Shown here: piece by piece, positions 35,303 to 43,895 of the stretch | Layout: every line of letters begins with the position of its first letter | How positions within the stretch are numbered: the first letter of the stretch is position 1 | DNA from: Reinekea sp. G2M2-21 | GTDB lineage: Bacteria > Pseudomonadota > Gammaproteobacteria > Pseudomonadales > Natronospirillaceae | Direction of reading: 5' to 3' | NCBI RefSeq assembly: GCF_015687175.1 | Contig: NZ_JADPQG010000001.1 | Coordinates: 744,001-808,000 of the forward strand | DNA length: 64,000 nt | Program-made: the position numbers and the translations under genes | Notes under the pieces: generated by a model | The model's input: only the letters and a program-made list of their open reading frames with translations | What the model was told of the DNA's origin: nothing | The model's database searches: none

Positions 35303-37228
35303 TTGGCCATATTATGGTTCCGCAAACTTCAGAATCGACTCGTCGTTTATATGGTTCTTGGGGCATTGTTGCCCGTGCTGATACTCGGCTATTCGTCCTA
35401 TCAGATCAGTCTTGACGGTTTAAATACTCAGGCAAATGAACTGACACAGACCATCCTGCACCGGGAAATACGCAATCTGGAAAATTTCGTACGTGCCGCC
35501 CGTCGGTTAGCGAACAACACTGCGCAATCCGAAACCATTCAAAGAGTGATAGCCGCTGTTGAAAGTTCGGACGGTATTTCTAATCTGGTGCGCTTAAGGC
35601 TTCGCTCCAGCATCGAAGATGAGCTGGCATCAATGTTCAGTATTCAAGGCCTGATTGGTATCGATTTAATCGTTGGTACCGATTTGTTCAGTATTGGTGA
35701 TTTCACAGCAGACATGGAGTATGACCAGAGTCTGGTTCTGCAATGGCTGGATCGTTGCGGTGATTTTACCGGGACGTTGTGTTGGCCCGGCATTGAACTC
35801 AATCCACTCACTGGTTCAGAGTACGGCTTTGTTATTCCTGCCGTTATTCAAGTGACTCGCTTTAATGAAAACTTACTGCAATATGACCGAGTGGGAATAC
35901 TGATCTTAAAATACGATGTAGATACGGTTTATGAAGAATTCTTTAACGACAGCGACGGCAACATGTATAACATCGTTTTAGATTCGATCGGACGTACTGT
36001 CTATCACCCGCATCAATCAAAATTGCGTACTCAATTTCAGGGCGTTGATCTTCCACAGGCAGCCACTGTCGAAAAACCGGTAGACGCTGTTATCGACGAG
36101 AAACAAGTCCGGCTGTTGGTGAAAACCATTTCACCAATGAACTGGTATGTACTGGGTGTCATCGAACTGGACCCCATTTTAACAAGAGCCCGCAACATTC
36201 GGCTTTACACCTATGCCTCTTTTCTATTTGCGATGTTTTTGTTGGTCGTCGCTGTGTACTACCTGTCCAGAAAAGTTGTCGCTCCGATCGAGGCGATTAC
36301 CAATGCGGCTAAGCATCAGGGACAAATGTCCGCGCCCTTGGAAAGCAATACTTCAATTATAGAAATCAATCAGCTCGAACATTGGTTTAATGTGTATCGG
36401 ACCGTCGTTGATCGCGAAAAGATTCACCAGGAGGAATTGCAACAGGCCTATGAGAATTTGCAACAGACACAACAGCAACTTGTTGAAAGTGAGAAACTTG
36501 CGGCCTTAGGTGGCCTAGTTGCCGGAGTCGCTCATGAAATCAATACACCGTTAGGTGTTGCCATTACGGCAAACTCAATATTGGTTGAAAGAACACCAGA
36601 GTTAGAAAAGAAGCTAAAATCGGGTGCTATTACCGTTAGTGATCTGGAAGACTTTCTGGATCAATGTAAAGATGTAACCGGAATTCTTCAGTTTAACCTG
36701 GGCAGGGCTGCTGAACTTGTGAGTACCTTTAAGCGTACAGCAGCCAATCAGGTGCAAGACCATCTCACAGAAATAGAGTTGGTCGCTTATATCGAAGAGA
36801 TATTGAGTAGTTTGAAGGTTGCAATGAAGGAATATTCAGTGACGGTTCATGTGAGTGGCGACTCGAGTATTCGCATTCAAAGTTACCCAGGGCTGCTTTG
36901 GCAGATAATATCCAACTTGGTCATGAATTCTCTCTACCATGGATTAGAAAAAGAAAAGCCTGCAATAATTAGTGTCGATGTCTCTGTCGTGGCTGAGAAA
37001 ATTGAAATTATTTACCGAGACGATGGTAAAGGTATTTCGCAGGATATTTTAGCAAATATCTTTGACCCATTTTTTACCACACGACGTGGGCAGGGATCGA
37101 CCGGTTTAGGGTTAAGCATTGTTTATAATCTGGTGGTGCAAAAGCTGAAAGGTAATGTTTATTGCACCAGTAAGTTGGGTGAAGGCGCAACATTTAAAAT
37201 TCGCATGCCGAAAGCGCTGCAGGAATAA
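35303..37228 (+). CDS. Sensor histidine kinase paired with a binding protein
   Basis: A 641-residue inner-membrane kinase. Helix 1 (about residues 12-33) and helix 2 (about 296-316) flank a large periplasmic sensor domain of the dCache kind. A HAMP-like linker and a Gln-rich coiled coil lead to the H-box with His411 (GVAHEINTPLG). The N-box (NLVMNSLYHG), G1 (DDGKGIS), F-box (FDPFFTTRRGQGSTG) and G2 are intact. Start TTG 35303 is preferred because GGAG lies eight bases before it; another TTG at 35297 is too close. No response regulator is adjacent, so the phosphate acceptor is unknown. The next genes lead to beta-amylase. Confidence 0.88.
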   Translation: MAILWFRKLQNRLVVYMVLGALLPVLILGYSSYQISLDGLNTQANELTQTILHREIRNLENFVRAARRLANNTAQSETIQRVIAAVESSDGISNLVRLRLRSSIEDELASMFSIQGLIGIDLIVGTDLFSIGDFTADMEYDQSLVLQWLDRCGDFTGTLCWPGIELNPLTGSEYGFVIPAVIQVTRFNENLLQYDRVGILILKYDVDTVYEEFFNDSDGNMYNIVLDSIGRTVYHPHQSKLRTQFQGVDLPQAATVEKPVDAVIDEKQVRLLVKTISPMNWYVLGVIELDPILTRARNIRLYTYASFLFAMFLLVVAVYYLSRKVVAPIEAITNAAKHQGQMSAPLESNTSIIEINQLEHWFNVYRTVVDREKIHQEELQQAYENLQQTQQQLVESEKLAALGGLVAGVAHEINTPLGVAITANSILVERTPELEKKLKSGAITVSDLEDFLDQCKDVTGILQFNLGRAAELVSTFKRTAANQVQDHLTEIELVAYIEEILSSLKVAMKEYSVTVHVSGDSSIRIQSYPGLLWQIISNLVMNSLYHGLEKEKPAIISVDVSVVAEKIEIIYRDDGKGISQDILANIFDPFFTTRRGQGSTGLGLSIVYNLVVQKLKGNVYCTSKLGEGATFKIRMPKALQE

Positions 37229-37500
37229 CACCTGTTCGATCAATCCTGATCAGTTTCAAACATTCAAAATAAACGAATAATGAGATGTGTCGGCTGCAGT
37301 GATTGCGAAACTTGCCGAGGTCACCGTTAAACAAAGTCGAATCATCCTTATGATTACGGGTACTGTCATGAAGTCCATCATTTCGCCCTGATAGTAGGGA
37401 AGCCACGTGGATAAGGGGCTTTTGCATTCATGTCTATTGATCCCATTGCCGTGTTCTTGCGTATTGAGTGGTCTATGTCGTTAAAAAAGGTGGTGGCGTT

Positions 37501-37692
37501 ATGTTTGCGTTTTTGAAAACAGATCCTGCTAAGAAATTGCAAAAAGAATTTAACCGATTATCCGAAAAGGCGTTCCACGCGCAACGCAATGGTGACATTC
37601 GCGGGTATTCAGAATTAACATCTGAAGCGGAAGCTTACCGTCAGAAAATCAAGGAGCTGCAAGCTGATGAAGATAAAAGCGGAACAGCGTGA
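37501..37692 (+). CDS. Small DUF6435-like (Lacal_2735-type) protein
   Basis: A 63-residue hydrophilic, helical protein: MFAFLKTDPAKKLQKEF then AQRNGDIRGYSEL and a charged tail. This matches the small family annotated DUF6435/Lacal_2735-like, of unknown function. An upstream in-frame ATG at 37468 exists, but 37501 gives the conserved N-terminus. Its last codons overlap the following DCC gene by 26 bases. Confidence 0.75.
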   Translation: MFAFLKTDPAKKLQKEFNRLSEKAFHAQRNGDIRGYSELTSEAEAYRQKIKELQADEDKSGTA

Positions 37693-38032
37693 AACGCTGT
37701 TTTACGATGGTCAGTGCCCTGTATGTTCAGCGGAAATTGCTAAGCTGAAACGACTGGCTGATGAAGATATTCAGTTTCAGGACATTAATTCACTTAATCA
37801 AAGCTCAGAAGAGCGTGAACGGTTGTTTTCGCAACTGCACTTGCGCAAGGCCGATGGCCGTTGGCTAACCGGGTTGGACGCGAATATCGCAGCTTGGCAG
37901 CACACTCGCTGGTGCTATTGCGCCGGCGTATTGCGCTTACCGGTTATCTATTCGGTTGCGCGGGTGGGCTATGGGCTCTGGTTGAGGTGGTATCAATACC
38001 GGCGAAAAATCCGTCAGAGTCGTGCCAGTTGA
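37667..38032 (+). CDS. Thiol-disulfide oxidoreductase DCC family protein (DUF393)
   Basis: A 121-residue protein with the DCC motif LFYDGQCPVCSAEIAKLKR near its N-terminus and a C-terminal part ending in a basic tail. The CxxC pair suggests redox activity, but DUF393 biochemistry is not settled. The gene overlaps the preceding small gene by 26 bases in another frame, so the two are probably translated from one message. Confidence 0.85.
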   Translation: MKIKAEQRETLFYDGQCPVCSAEIAKLKRLADEDIQFQDINSLNQSSEERERLFSQLHLRKADGRWLTGLDANIAAWQHTRWCYCAGVLRLPVIYSVARVGYGLWLRWYQYRRKIRQSRAS

Positions 38033-38052
38033 CGAGATACAAAACCAGACTT

Positions 38053-38256
38053 CTAACGGCGTTCTTTACCAATGGAATGTACCTTTGCGTTTTTGGGGTG
38101 TATTCGCTGCATTTCCGATCCAGACATCAACTTGCGAGATCTCTTTTCGCCGGTGGTGTCAGTAACTAGCCCTCTCTCAGTCGGCTGACAGATATAGTGC
38201 AGGGCAACGTTTTCAACGCCATAGACGTCGTAGAAACGCCGTGCGAGGGGATGCAC
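38053..38256 (-). CDS. Possible small hypothetical protein or gene fragment
   Basis: A 67-residue frame starting at GTG 38256, with mixed protein-like composition (RRFYDVYGVENVALHY... MQRIHPKNAKVHSIG). The frame stays open for a further dozen codons upstream without another start, and no ribosome binding site precedes the GTG. It may be an unrecognised small gene, a truncated remnant, or chance. It was not recognised as a known family. Confidence 0.3.
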   Translation of the reverse strand: MHPLARRFYDVYGVENVALHYICQPTERGLVTDTTGEKRSRKLMSGSEMQRIHPKNAKVHSIGKERR

Positions 38257-38365
38257 GCTGAAGCAAACGTTCGATCGAACAAAATAATTGGAAGTGCACT
38301 AGTGCCGAATGAAATTAAGTCGTGTCCCTCATTCACCCCTTACAAACAGCACGCATCAAAATTTC
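38257..38365. other. Upstream part of the beta-amylase promoter region
   Basis: Together with 38033-38256 this makes a 424-base gap between the DCC gene and the beta-amylase gene. Apart from the questionable minus-strand frame at 38053-38256 and the palindrome GCACTAGTGC (38296-38305), nothing distinctive is seen before the operator at 38366. Confidence 0.4.
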
Positions 38366-38395
38366 CGCCCCCAGAGGAGGAAGACACTCCTCCCC
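38366..38395 (+). promoter_or_regulatory. Putative MalT-type operator pair upstream of beta-amylase
   Basis: The 21-bp element CGCCCCC-A-GAGGAGGAA-G-ACA (38366-38386) differs at two positions from the one at 28255. Overlapping its end, CTCCTCCCC (38387-38395) read on the other strand is GGGGAGGAG, agreeing with 9 of 9 positions of the MalT box GGGGA(T/G)GAG. GGAGGA and TCCTCC form a 6-bp inverted repeat with a six-base spacer. The element lies about 60-90 bases before the beta-amylase ATG, consistent with activator binding. Confidence 0.6.
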
Positions 38396-38456
38396 GAAAA
38401 ATACACACTGCAACGTACCTTAAATACATCAAATAAAAACAACAAAGGTAATCGCA

Positions 38457-40406
38457 ATGAAAACGAGTTTCCAAACGCTTGCTTTCGCAAGCTCGATTGT
38501 CGTCGCAGTAAATAGCTGGGCAGACAGTGCAACTTCTGCCAATGTCATGGCCCCCCTTGAAGTTTCCAATTGGGGTGAATTTGAATCCCAACTGAATACC
38601 GCGAAAAGCATTGGCGTCACTGGCGTGTCGGTTGACGTGTGGTGGGGCAAAGTGGAAAGTGCCGGTGATCAACAATTTGACTGGAGCTACTACGACACCA
38701 TTTTCACCAAAATCAGTAACGCGGGTTTACACATCGTCCCCATCATGTCTTTCCACCAATGTGGCGGAAACGTTGGCGATACGTGTGATATCCCCATTCC
38801 CGGCTGGATCTGGAATCACTATACCGGTCAGGGTGTTTCGGCATCGGATCTGAAATACAAGAGCGAATATGGTAACGAATCCGTTGAGACTGTATCTCTG
38901 TGGCGTGATGATTATGTGCTGGACGAATACAAGGAATTCATGGAAGCCTTCGAGGCACATTTCGCAGGCATGGCCAAGGTCATTGACGAAATCAACATCT
39001 CCATGGGACCAGCAGGGGAGTTGCGTTACCCCTCTTATAACGGCCATGACAATGGTTTAACCGGGTATCCTACTCGCGGCGGTTTCCAATCTTACAGCGA
39101 ACCGGCGAAAGCCGACTTCCGAGATTGGGCGATTGCCAAGTACGGCAGCGTAGCCGGTGTCAGTGCCAGCTGGGGATTTACCCTGAACAGCAAGGACGAT
39201 ATCAACCCTCCGTCAAATGCCGGCTCATTCATCAGTAACGGGGAACAGTACAATACGCAGTATGGTCGCGACTTTATTCGCTGGTATCACGACTCATTGA
39301 TGGACCATGGCTACCGAATGCTGGATAACGCTTTACTGGCGTTCGACGGAAGCTTTGCGAATATTGAACTGGGCTTCAAAATCCCGGGAATTCACTGGAA
39401 GATGTCGGCCACCGATAACACGGTACGTAGCGCTGAAATGGCCGCTGGCTTGATTCCCAGTGATGTGGATGTGAGCCTGGATGCCACCGGACATGGCTAT
39501 GCGGACATTATTGGTGTCGCCGCAGCTTATAATAACGAGCCGCGGGGCGTCACATTGCATTTCACTGCTTTGGAGATGAATGACGATCCCAATGGAGGCG
39601 GACAATCGTTGGCTCAGTCGCTCGTTTTCTGGGTAGCTAACGAAGCTGAAGTGCAAGGTGTCAACATCAAAGGTGAAAATGCTTTGTCTGGTGGTGCGAG
39701 CAGCGCAACCGGGTGGGATAACATTGAAAACGCCTTTACCTATGCGTCTTACTCCGGCATGACCGTTTTGCGTATTAATCAGGTCACGGATGGGGGCACC
39801 GGTCAATATCGGTATCAGCAATTCATCAATAACTTCCTGGTGACCAGTGGTGACTGGCAGCGTACCGTGATTTTCATTTACGGTCAGACTGAGGTTGGTC
39901 AGGATATGTTTGTTCGTGGTGGTATTGACCATAATTATGCCAACACGAACTTGGGACGTAACTGCCAGACCTATAACTTTGAATGTGCGATACCGGTCCG
40001 TCATAACAACCTTAGAAACAGCACCACCGCACCCTGGAAAAGTGGTGATGACTATCTGGACTGGTACGGCGCTGAAGCTGGGCAAAATGCTGCTTCTGTA
40101 GGCTCACCGTTAGATTGGACAACAAACAATGCCAGCAACCCCAATACTGTGTCAGTGCAGGGTTTTGGTTATGAGCCGTTGAACAGCTTTGGCGATCATT
40201 ATTGGATGCTCGATGTTGAAATGGACTGCTCAAAAGCCGTGAACGGTTGGTTTGAACTGAAGTCCTTTATCTCTAACGGTCCTGGTTGGGAAGGTGACGT
40301 TGCGCAATCCGGCACACCCTATTCGTCGGGTAACCACTTTGCTCAATGCGGCAAAATGAATGTCTTCCAGCGCGGGTCCAGTTCCGCGATCATTGGTGAC
40401 CTGTAA
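38457..40406 (+). CDS. Secreted beta-amylase (GH14)
   Basis: A 649-residue exported enzyme releasing beta-maltose from chain ends of starch. A signal peptide (about residues 1-22, ending NSWAD) precedes the GH14 barrel. The family motif HQCGGNVGD is present. The acid catalyst is Glu188 in [11 protein letters not shown], and the base is Glu373 in HFTALEMND, equivalent to the second Glu in plant beta-amylases. About 130 residues follow the catalytic region, ending in a beta-rich segment ([19 protein letters not shown]) that may bind carbohydrate but was not recognised. Beta-amylases are uncommon in proteobacteria. Confidence 0.94.
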   Translation: MKTSFQTLAFASSIVVAVNSWADSATSANVMAPLEVSNWGEFESQLNTAKSIGVTGVSVDVWWGKVESAGDQQFDWSYYDTIFTKISNAGLHIVPIMSFHQCGGNVGDTCDIPIPGWIWNHYTGQGVSASDLKYKSEYGNESVETVSLWRDDYVLDEYKEFMEAFEAHFAGMAKVIDEINISMGPAGELRYPSYNGHDNGLTGYPTRGGFQSYSEPAKADFRDWAIAKYGSVAGVSASWGFTLNSKDDINPPSNAGSFISNGEQYNTQYGRDFIRWYHDSLMDHGYRMLDNALLAFDGSFANIELGFKIPGIHWKMSATDNTVRSAEMAAGLIPSDVDVSLDATGHGYADIIGVAAAYNNEPRGVTLHFTALEMNDDPNGGGQSLAQSLVFWVANEAEVQGVNIKGENALSGGASSATGWDNIENAFTYASYSGMTVLRINQVTDGGTGQYRYQQFINNFLVTSGDWQRTVIFIYGQTEVGQDMFVRGGIDHNYANTNLGRNCQTYNFECAIPVRHNNLRNSTTAPWKSGDDYLDWYGAEAGQNAASVGSPLDWTTNNASNPNTVSVQGFGYEPLNSFGDHYWMLDVEMDCSKAVNGWFELKSFISNGPGWEGDVAQSGTPYSSGNHFAQCGKMNVFQRGSSSAIIGDL

Positions 40407-40424
40407 GCATGAAGGAACCGCCAC

Positions 40425-40453
40425 GCCTGGGTTGTGGCGGTTCAACCCCTGGC
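40425..40453 (+). other. Hairpin after the beta-amylase gene
   Basis: A perfect 10-bp stem GAACCGCCAC/GTGGCGGTTC with a nine-base loop, 18 bases after the stop codon. There is no T-run after it, so it may be a weak terminator or an mRNA-stabilising 3' hairpin. Confidence 0.6.
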
Positions 40454-40613
40454 TGTCGTAAGCCTCACTTGTCAGAAAGAACTGGTGGATAGTCCTCTGG
40501 ATTACTCCACCGCTCTCAACCCTAAAATCCTACCGTACAATTTTTGCTACTGCCCACAGTGGTGTTGCAATGACTAAAATGCTGCACATACGTTTGTCAG
40601 GTTACTGCCTTAA

Positions 40614-43265
40614 ATGTCTCTGAATAAAAATAACAATCAGAGCCTTTGGATTCAGCCTTATAAGTTAATTACGCCATCGATTAACCAAAAACTGTTAGCA
40701 CGGGAACGTCTGTTAACGTTGCTGGACCAAAGCCAATCTATACCCATTACCTGCGTTTATTCGCCTGCGGGTTTCGGGAAAAGTACGTTAGTCGTAAATT
40801 GGTTGCAGGAACGTAAGCTGGCCAATGGTTGGTATTCGTTGGATATCAATGATAACGAACCCAGTTATTTTGCCAATCACCTGATTTATGCTCTCCATCA
40901 CGCCAGTGGTGGGCAGTGTCCACACACACTGGCGTTAGTACAGCAACAGGAATACGCCAATCTTCATAGTTTGCTGGCCAAGGCAATGATGGAAATCGCG
41001 CAGTCGCCGAACAGCTTTTTTATTGTGTTGGATGACGTTCATACCCTGACCAACTCGGTTATTCTGGATGCCCTGCGGCATTGGCTGAAATTGTTGCCGG
41101 CGCAGGTGCATGTCATTCTCTGTTGTCAGAATGAACCACCGATGTCGCTTTCGGCGTTCCGGGTTAAAGGGCGCTTGATCGAAATTGGCGCTGAGCAATT
41201 GGCCTTTAATGAAGCAGAGACCGCCCAGTTTCTGGCTCAGAATCTGGATTTTCAGGTGCCCGTAACAGTGGCGCAAGAGTTGGCTGCGCTGACCGCGGGC
41301 TGGCCAGCAGCAATGCAATTAATTACCCGCAGTGCGCGTAGCGCCACAGATCTGCTGGACGCCTCTGGACGTCTCGGGCAAGGTGCCTTTGAGGTTGACG
41401 AATTTCTGATCCAGGAAGTCCTGCTGCAACAGCCGGAGAAAATTCAGAACTTTTTATTAAACATCTGCGTGTTTGAACAATTTAATGCCGCTTTGTGTGA
41501 CAGCCTGTTGGGGACACAAGACAGCGATTCGTTAATTTACGAGTTGGAACAAAGACAATTATTCATTCATCGGGTCGAAGGGCAGGAACGCTGGTATCGC
41601 TTGCAGGATATTTTTCGAGACAGTTTATTGAAACAACAGTTGAAGCTCGGCAGTGAACAGCAGCAGGCCTTGTTAGGGCGGGCGGTTGATGCCTACCTGG
41701 ATAATCAGCTGATTATTGAAGGCGTTCAACTGGGGCTGAATCTGAAACAAGAGTCCGTTGTGCTGTCGATTCTGTCGCGCAGTGGTATAGACCTGTACCA
41801 GCGTGGTCAATTTAATACCCTGACCAAGTTATTTGACTGCGTCCGAGTTGAAACCGTGAAGCAGGATGCTCGGTTAACGTTGTTGCTGTCCTGGGTGTTG
41901 CTGGCCACCTATCGCGAAGATGATGTTGGCAAGCTGTTGCAGGACTGCGTGGCGGATTCACAGGATGTGCCTGCTGAAGTATGGGCAGAACACAGCGTCG
42001 CGCAAGCTCAGGCGGCCATTAATGTCGAAGAGTTCGAGCGCGCACAAACGCTCGCTGAACAAGCCATTAATCAATTAAAACCAGAAAGTTTTGTATCACG
42101 CACCGTCACCTACTCAGTACTTGGGCAGAGCGCCTTGTGTCGTGGCGAATTGAGTAACGCTGTCTCTTTGTTAAAAGAGGCGGAAAAACACGCCTTTGAA
42201 AACAAACTGGTGCAGCAGAGGTTGTGGTCTATGTGTCTGATATCGGATGCTTACACCGCTTGGGGGCAAATAGACACGGCTTTGGCGGTGCAGCAGAGTG
42301 CAATCGACATGGCGCACGACAATTGCATCGAAGATGTTCTGCACATGGAGTTTCTGTACCGCAATCGAACTCATCTGTTAATCGAACAGGGGGATCTTAG
42401 TCAGGCGGATCGACTGTTGTTGAAAAGCGAACAGGTGATTGAGCCATTGGGGAATTATGGTTTGCTCAATATCCATGTGCATCGTGGGTTAATTGCCTTA
42501 TGGCGCGGACAGCAGGAGGTTGCCCGGAACCTGGCTTTCCAGGTGAATTATCTGTTGCAAAGCTATGAATACCATACCGATTGGCTGGCCTACGCCAATG
42601 AGTTCTTAATGGCTTGTCAGCGCGCTGGCGTGATCAACTTTGAACCTCATCTGGTGTGGCGGGAAAAACATTTGAACTGCCCTCCAAATAATCATTTCTA
42701 TCAGCACTACCAGCGGTTGCACGCCATTCACGGATACTTTCAAGGTAACCGGCAGGGCGCTATCGCAACCTTAAAGTCATTGGTAAACACAGCGGATCAT
42801 TTCGGTCTGCGTTTGCAATCCCTTAAAAGTAAAATCCTGCTGGCGCTTTGGCACAATAACGAAGACGGATTAAAAATCTGGGCGGCAGAATTGGCGCAAT
42901 TGGTCGAACTGAAACCCCTGCAATCGCTGTGGTTAAGTTCTCTGTTCTGTGATGAGCCTTTGGCCCGGGAATGGCCCGATTGGAATATTTGGTTCAGCCA
43001 GCATCAGATATCCTCAGAGATAAACACGCAGCAGAACGATCAATTACTGGAGAATCTGAATGCACAATACGCCGATCCTCAGGATTTGGTCACGCCCAAA
43101 GAATTGCAGGTTCTGCTGCTGATCGGTGCTGGGCTCAATAACGACGAAATTGCGTCCAGCATGCATATTGCAGTCTCCACAGTAAAGAGCCACATTCGGC
43201 GCCTGTATCGTAAGCTGGACATCAGTAAGCGTTCGCAGGCGATACAGATCTGTCAGCACCTGTAG
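40614..43265 (+). CDS. malT: MalT family transcriptional activator
   Basis: An 883-residue ATP-dependent LuxR-family activator close to E. coli MalT along its N-terminus: LLARERLLTLL, SPAGFGKSTLV (Walker A), GWYSLDINDNEP, FIVLDDVHTLTNSVI and IEIGAEQLAFNEAE. A long helical sensor region follows, and a C-terminal helix-turn-helix (TPKELQVLLLIGAG...STVKSHIRRLYRKLDISKR). MalT binds ATP and maltotriose and activates maltodextrin genes. It follows the beta-amylase gene on the same strand, about 200 bases away. Together with the paralogue at 28353 it gives two candidate starch regulators. No GGAGGA element was found directly before it. Confidence 0.9.
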   Translation: MSLNKNNNQSLWIQPYKLITPSINQKLLARERLLTLLDQSQSIPITCVYSPAGFGKSTLVVNWLQERKLANGWYSLDINDNEPSYFANHLIYALHHASGGQCPHTLALVQQQEYANLHSLLAKAMMEIAQSPNSFFIVLDDVHTLTNSVILDALRHWLKLLPAQVHVILCCQNEPPMSLSAFRVKGRLIEIGAEQLAFNEAETAQFLAQNLDFQVPVTVAQELAALTAGWPAAMQLITRSARSATDLLDASGRLGQGAFEVDEFLIQEVLLQQPEKIQNFLLNICVFEQFNAALCDSLLGTQDSDSLIYELEQRQLFIHRVEGQERWYRLQDIFRDSLLKQQLKLGSEQQQALLGRAVDAYLDNQLIIEGVQLGLNLKQESVVLSILSRSGIDLYQRGQFNTLTKLFDCVRVETVKQDARLTLLLSWVLLATYREDDVGKLLQDCVADSQDVPAEVWAEHSVAQAQAAINVEEFERAQTLAEQAINQLKPESFVSRTVTYSVLGQSALCRGELSNAVSLLKEAEKHAFENKLVQQRLWSMCLISDAYTAWGQIDTALAVQQSAIDMAHDNCIEDVLHMEFLYRNRTHLLIEQGDLSQADRLLLKSEQVIEPLGNYGLLNIHVHRGLIALWRGQQEVARNLAFQVNYLLQSYEYHTDWLAYANEFLMACQRAGVINFEPHLVWREKHLNCPPNNHFYQHYQRLHAIHGYFQGNRQGAIATLKSLVNTADHFGLRLQSLKSKILLALWHNNEDGLKIWAAELAQLVELKPLQSLWLSSLFCDEPLAREWPDWNIWFSQHQISSEINTQQNDQLLENLNAQYADPQDLVTPKELQVLLLIGAGLNNDEIASSMHIAVSTVKSHIRRLYRKLDISKRSQAIQICQHL

Positions 43266-43337
43266 TTGTATGTACACCTCACTTGCCTGATTTGTTGATG
43301 CTTTGTATCGTGTCCAAAAACAGGGAACTCAATAGTC

Positions 43338-43775
43338 ATGAATCTTCAATTAATTCCGGCACTGGCGGACGATGCCACGTCTCTGGCGGAACTTCGTGTC
43401 GCCGCGATGCGACCCAGTTTAGAAGCCGTCGGTCGGTTTGATCCTCAGCGCGCACGTCGTCGATTTTTGGATGCTTTTCGCCCAGAGCAGACTTGGAAAA
43501 TCCAATATAAAGGTGAATTAGCTGGTTTTTTTGTAGTGTTTAATAAACCGGACCATGTTTGGTTGGATCATCTGTACATCAACCCGGCCGTGCAGAATGC
43601 CGGATTGGGGCAACAGGTTTTGGCCTTGGTCAAAGCGCAAGCAACTGCCGCGAAGCAGCCTGTGCGGTTGTGCGCGTTGCGTGACAGTGACGCTAATGGC
43701 TTTTATCAGAAGCAGGGTTTCACACCCTATGCGGAAGAAGAATGGGATATTTACTACCAATGGTTACCCGCTTGA
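43338..43775 (+). CDS. GNAT family N-acetyltransferase
   Basis: A 145-residue acetyltransferase. The central VWLDHLYINPAVQNAGLGQQVLALV segment holds the acetyl-CoA-binding motif (Q-x2-G-x-G-like), and the ending GFYQKQGFTPY is typical of GNAT proteins. The substrate is unknown. It is a stand-alone gene with a short leader and does not overlap its neighbours. Confidence 0.88.
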   Translation: MNLQLIPALADDATSLAELRVAAMRPSLEAVGRFDPQRARRRFLDAFRPEQTWKIQYKGELAGFFVVFNKPDHVWLDHLYINPAVQNAGLGQQVLALVKAQATAAKQPVRLCALRDSDANGFYQKQGFTPYAEEEWDIYYQWLPA

Positions 43776-43895
43776 TGGCGACTTGTTGGTCATGCACACT
43801 CAGAATTCGACTTCTGATTCCATACCCGACCGGATTCTTCGTTATACTTGCGTCCACGCGGACGTTTGCGCCGCTGTCAATGTGATAAGGATTTT

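Noticed and set aside
39333-40085. 250-residue minus-strand frame inside beta-amylase
   Set aside because: Shadow of the GH14 gene whose catalytic motifs fix the true frame.
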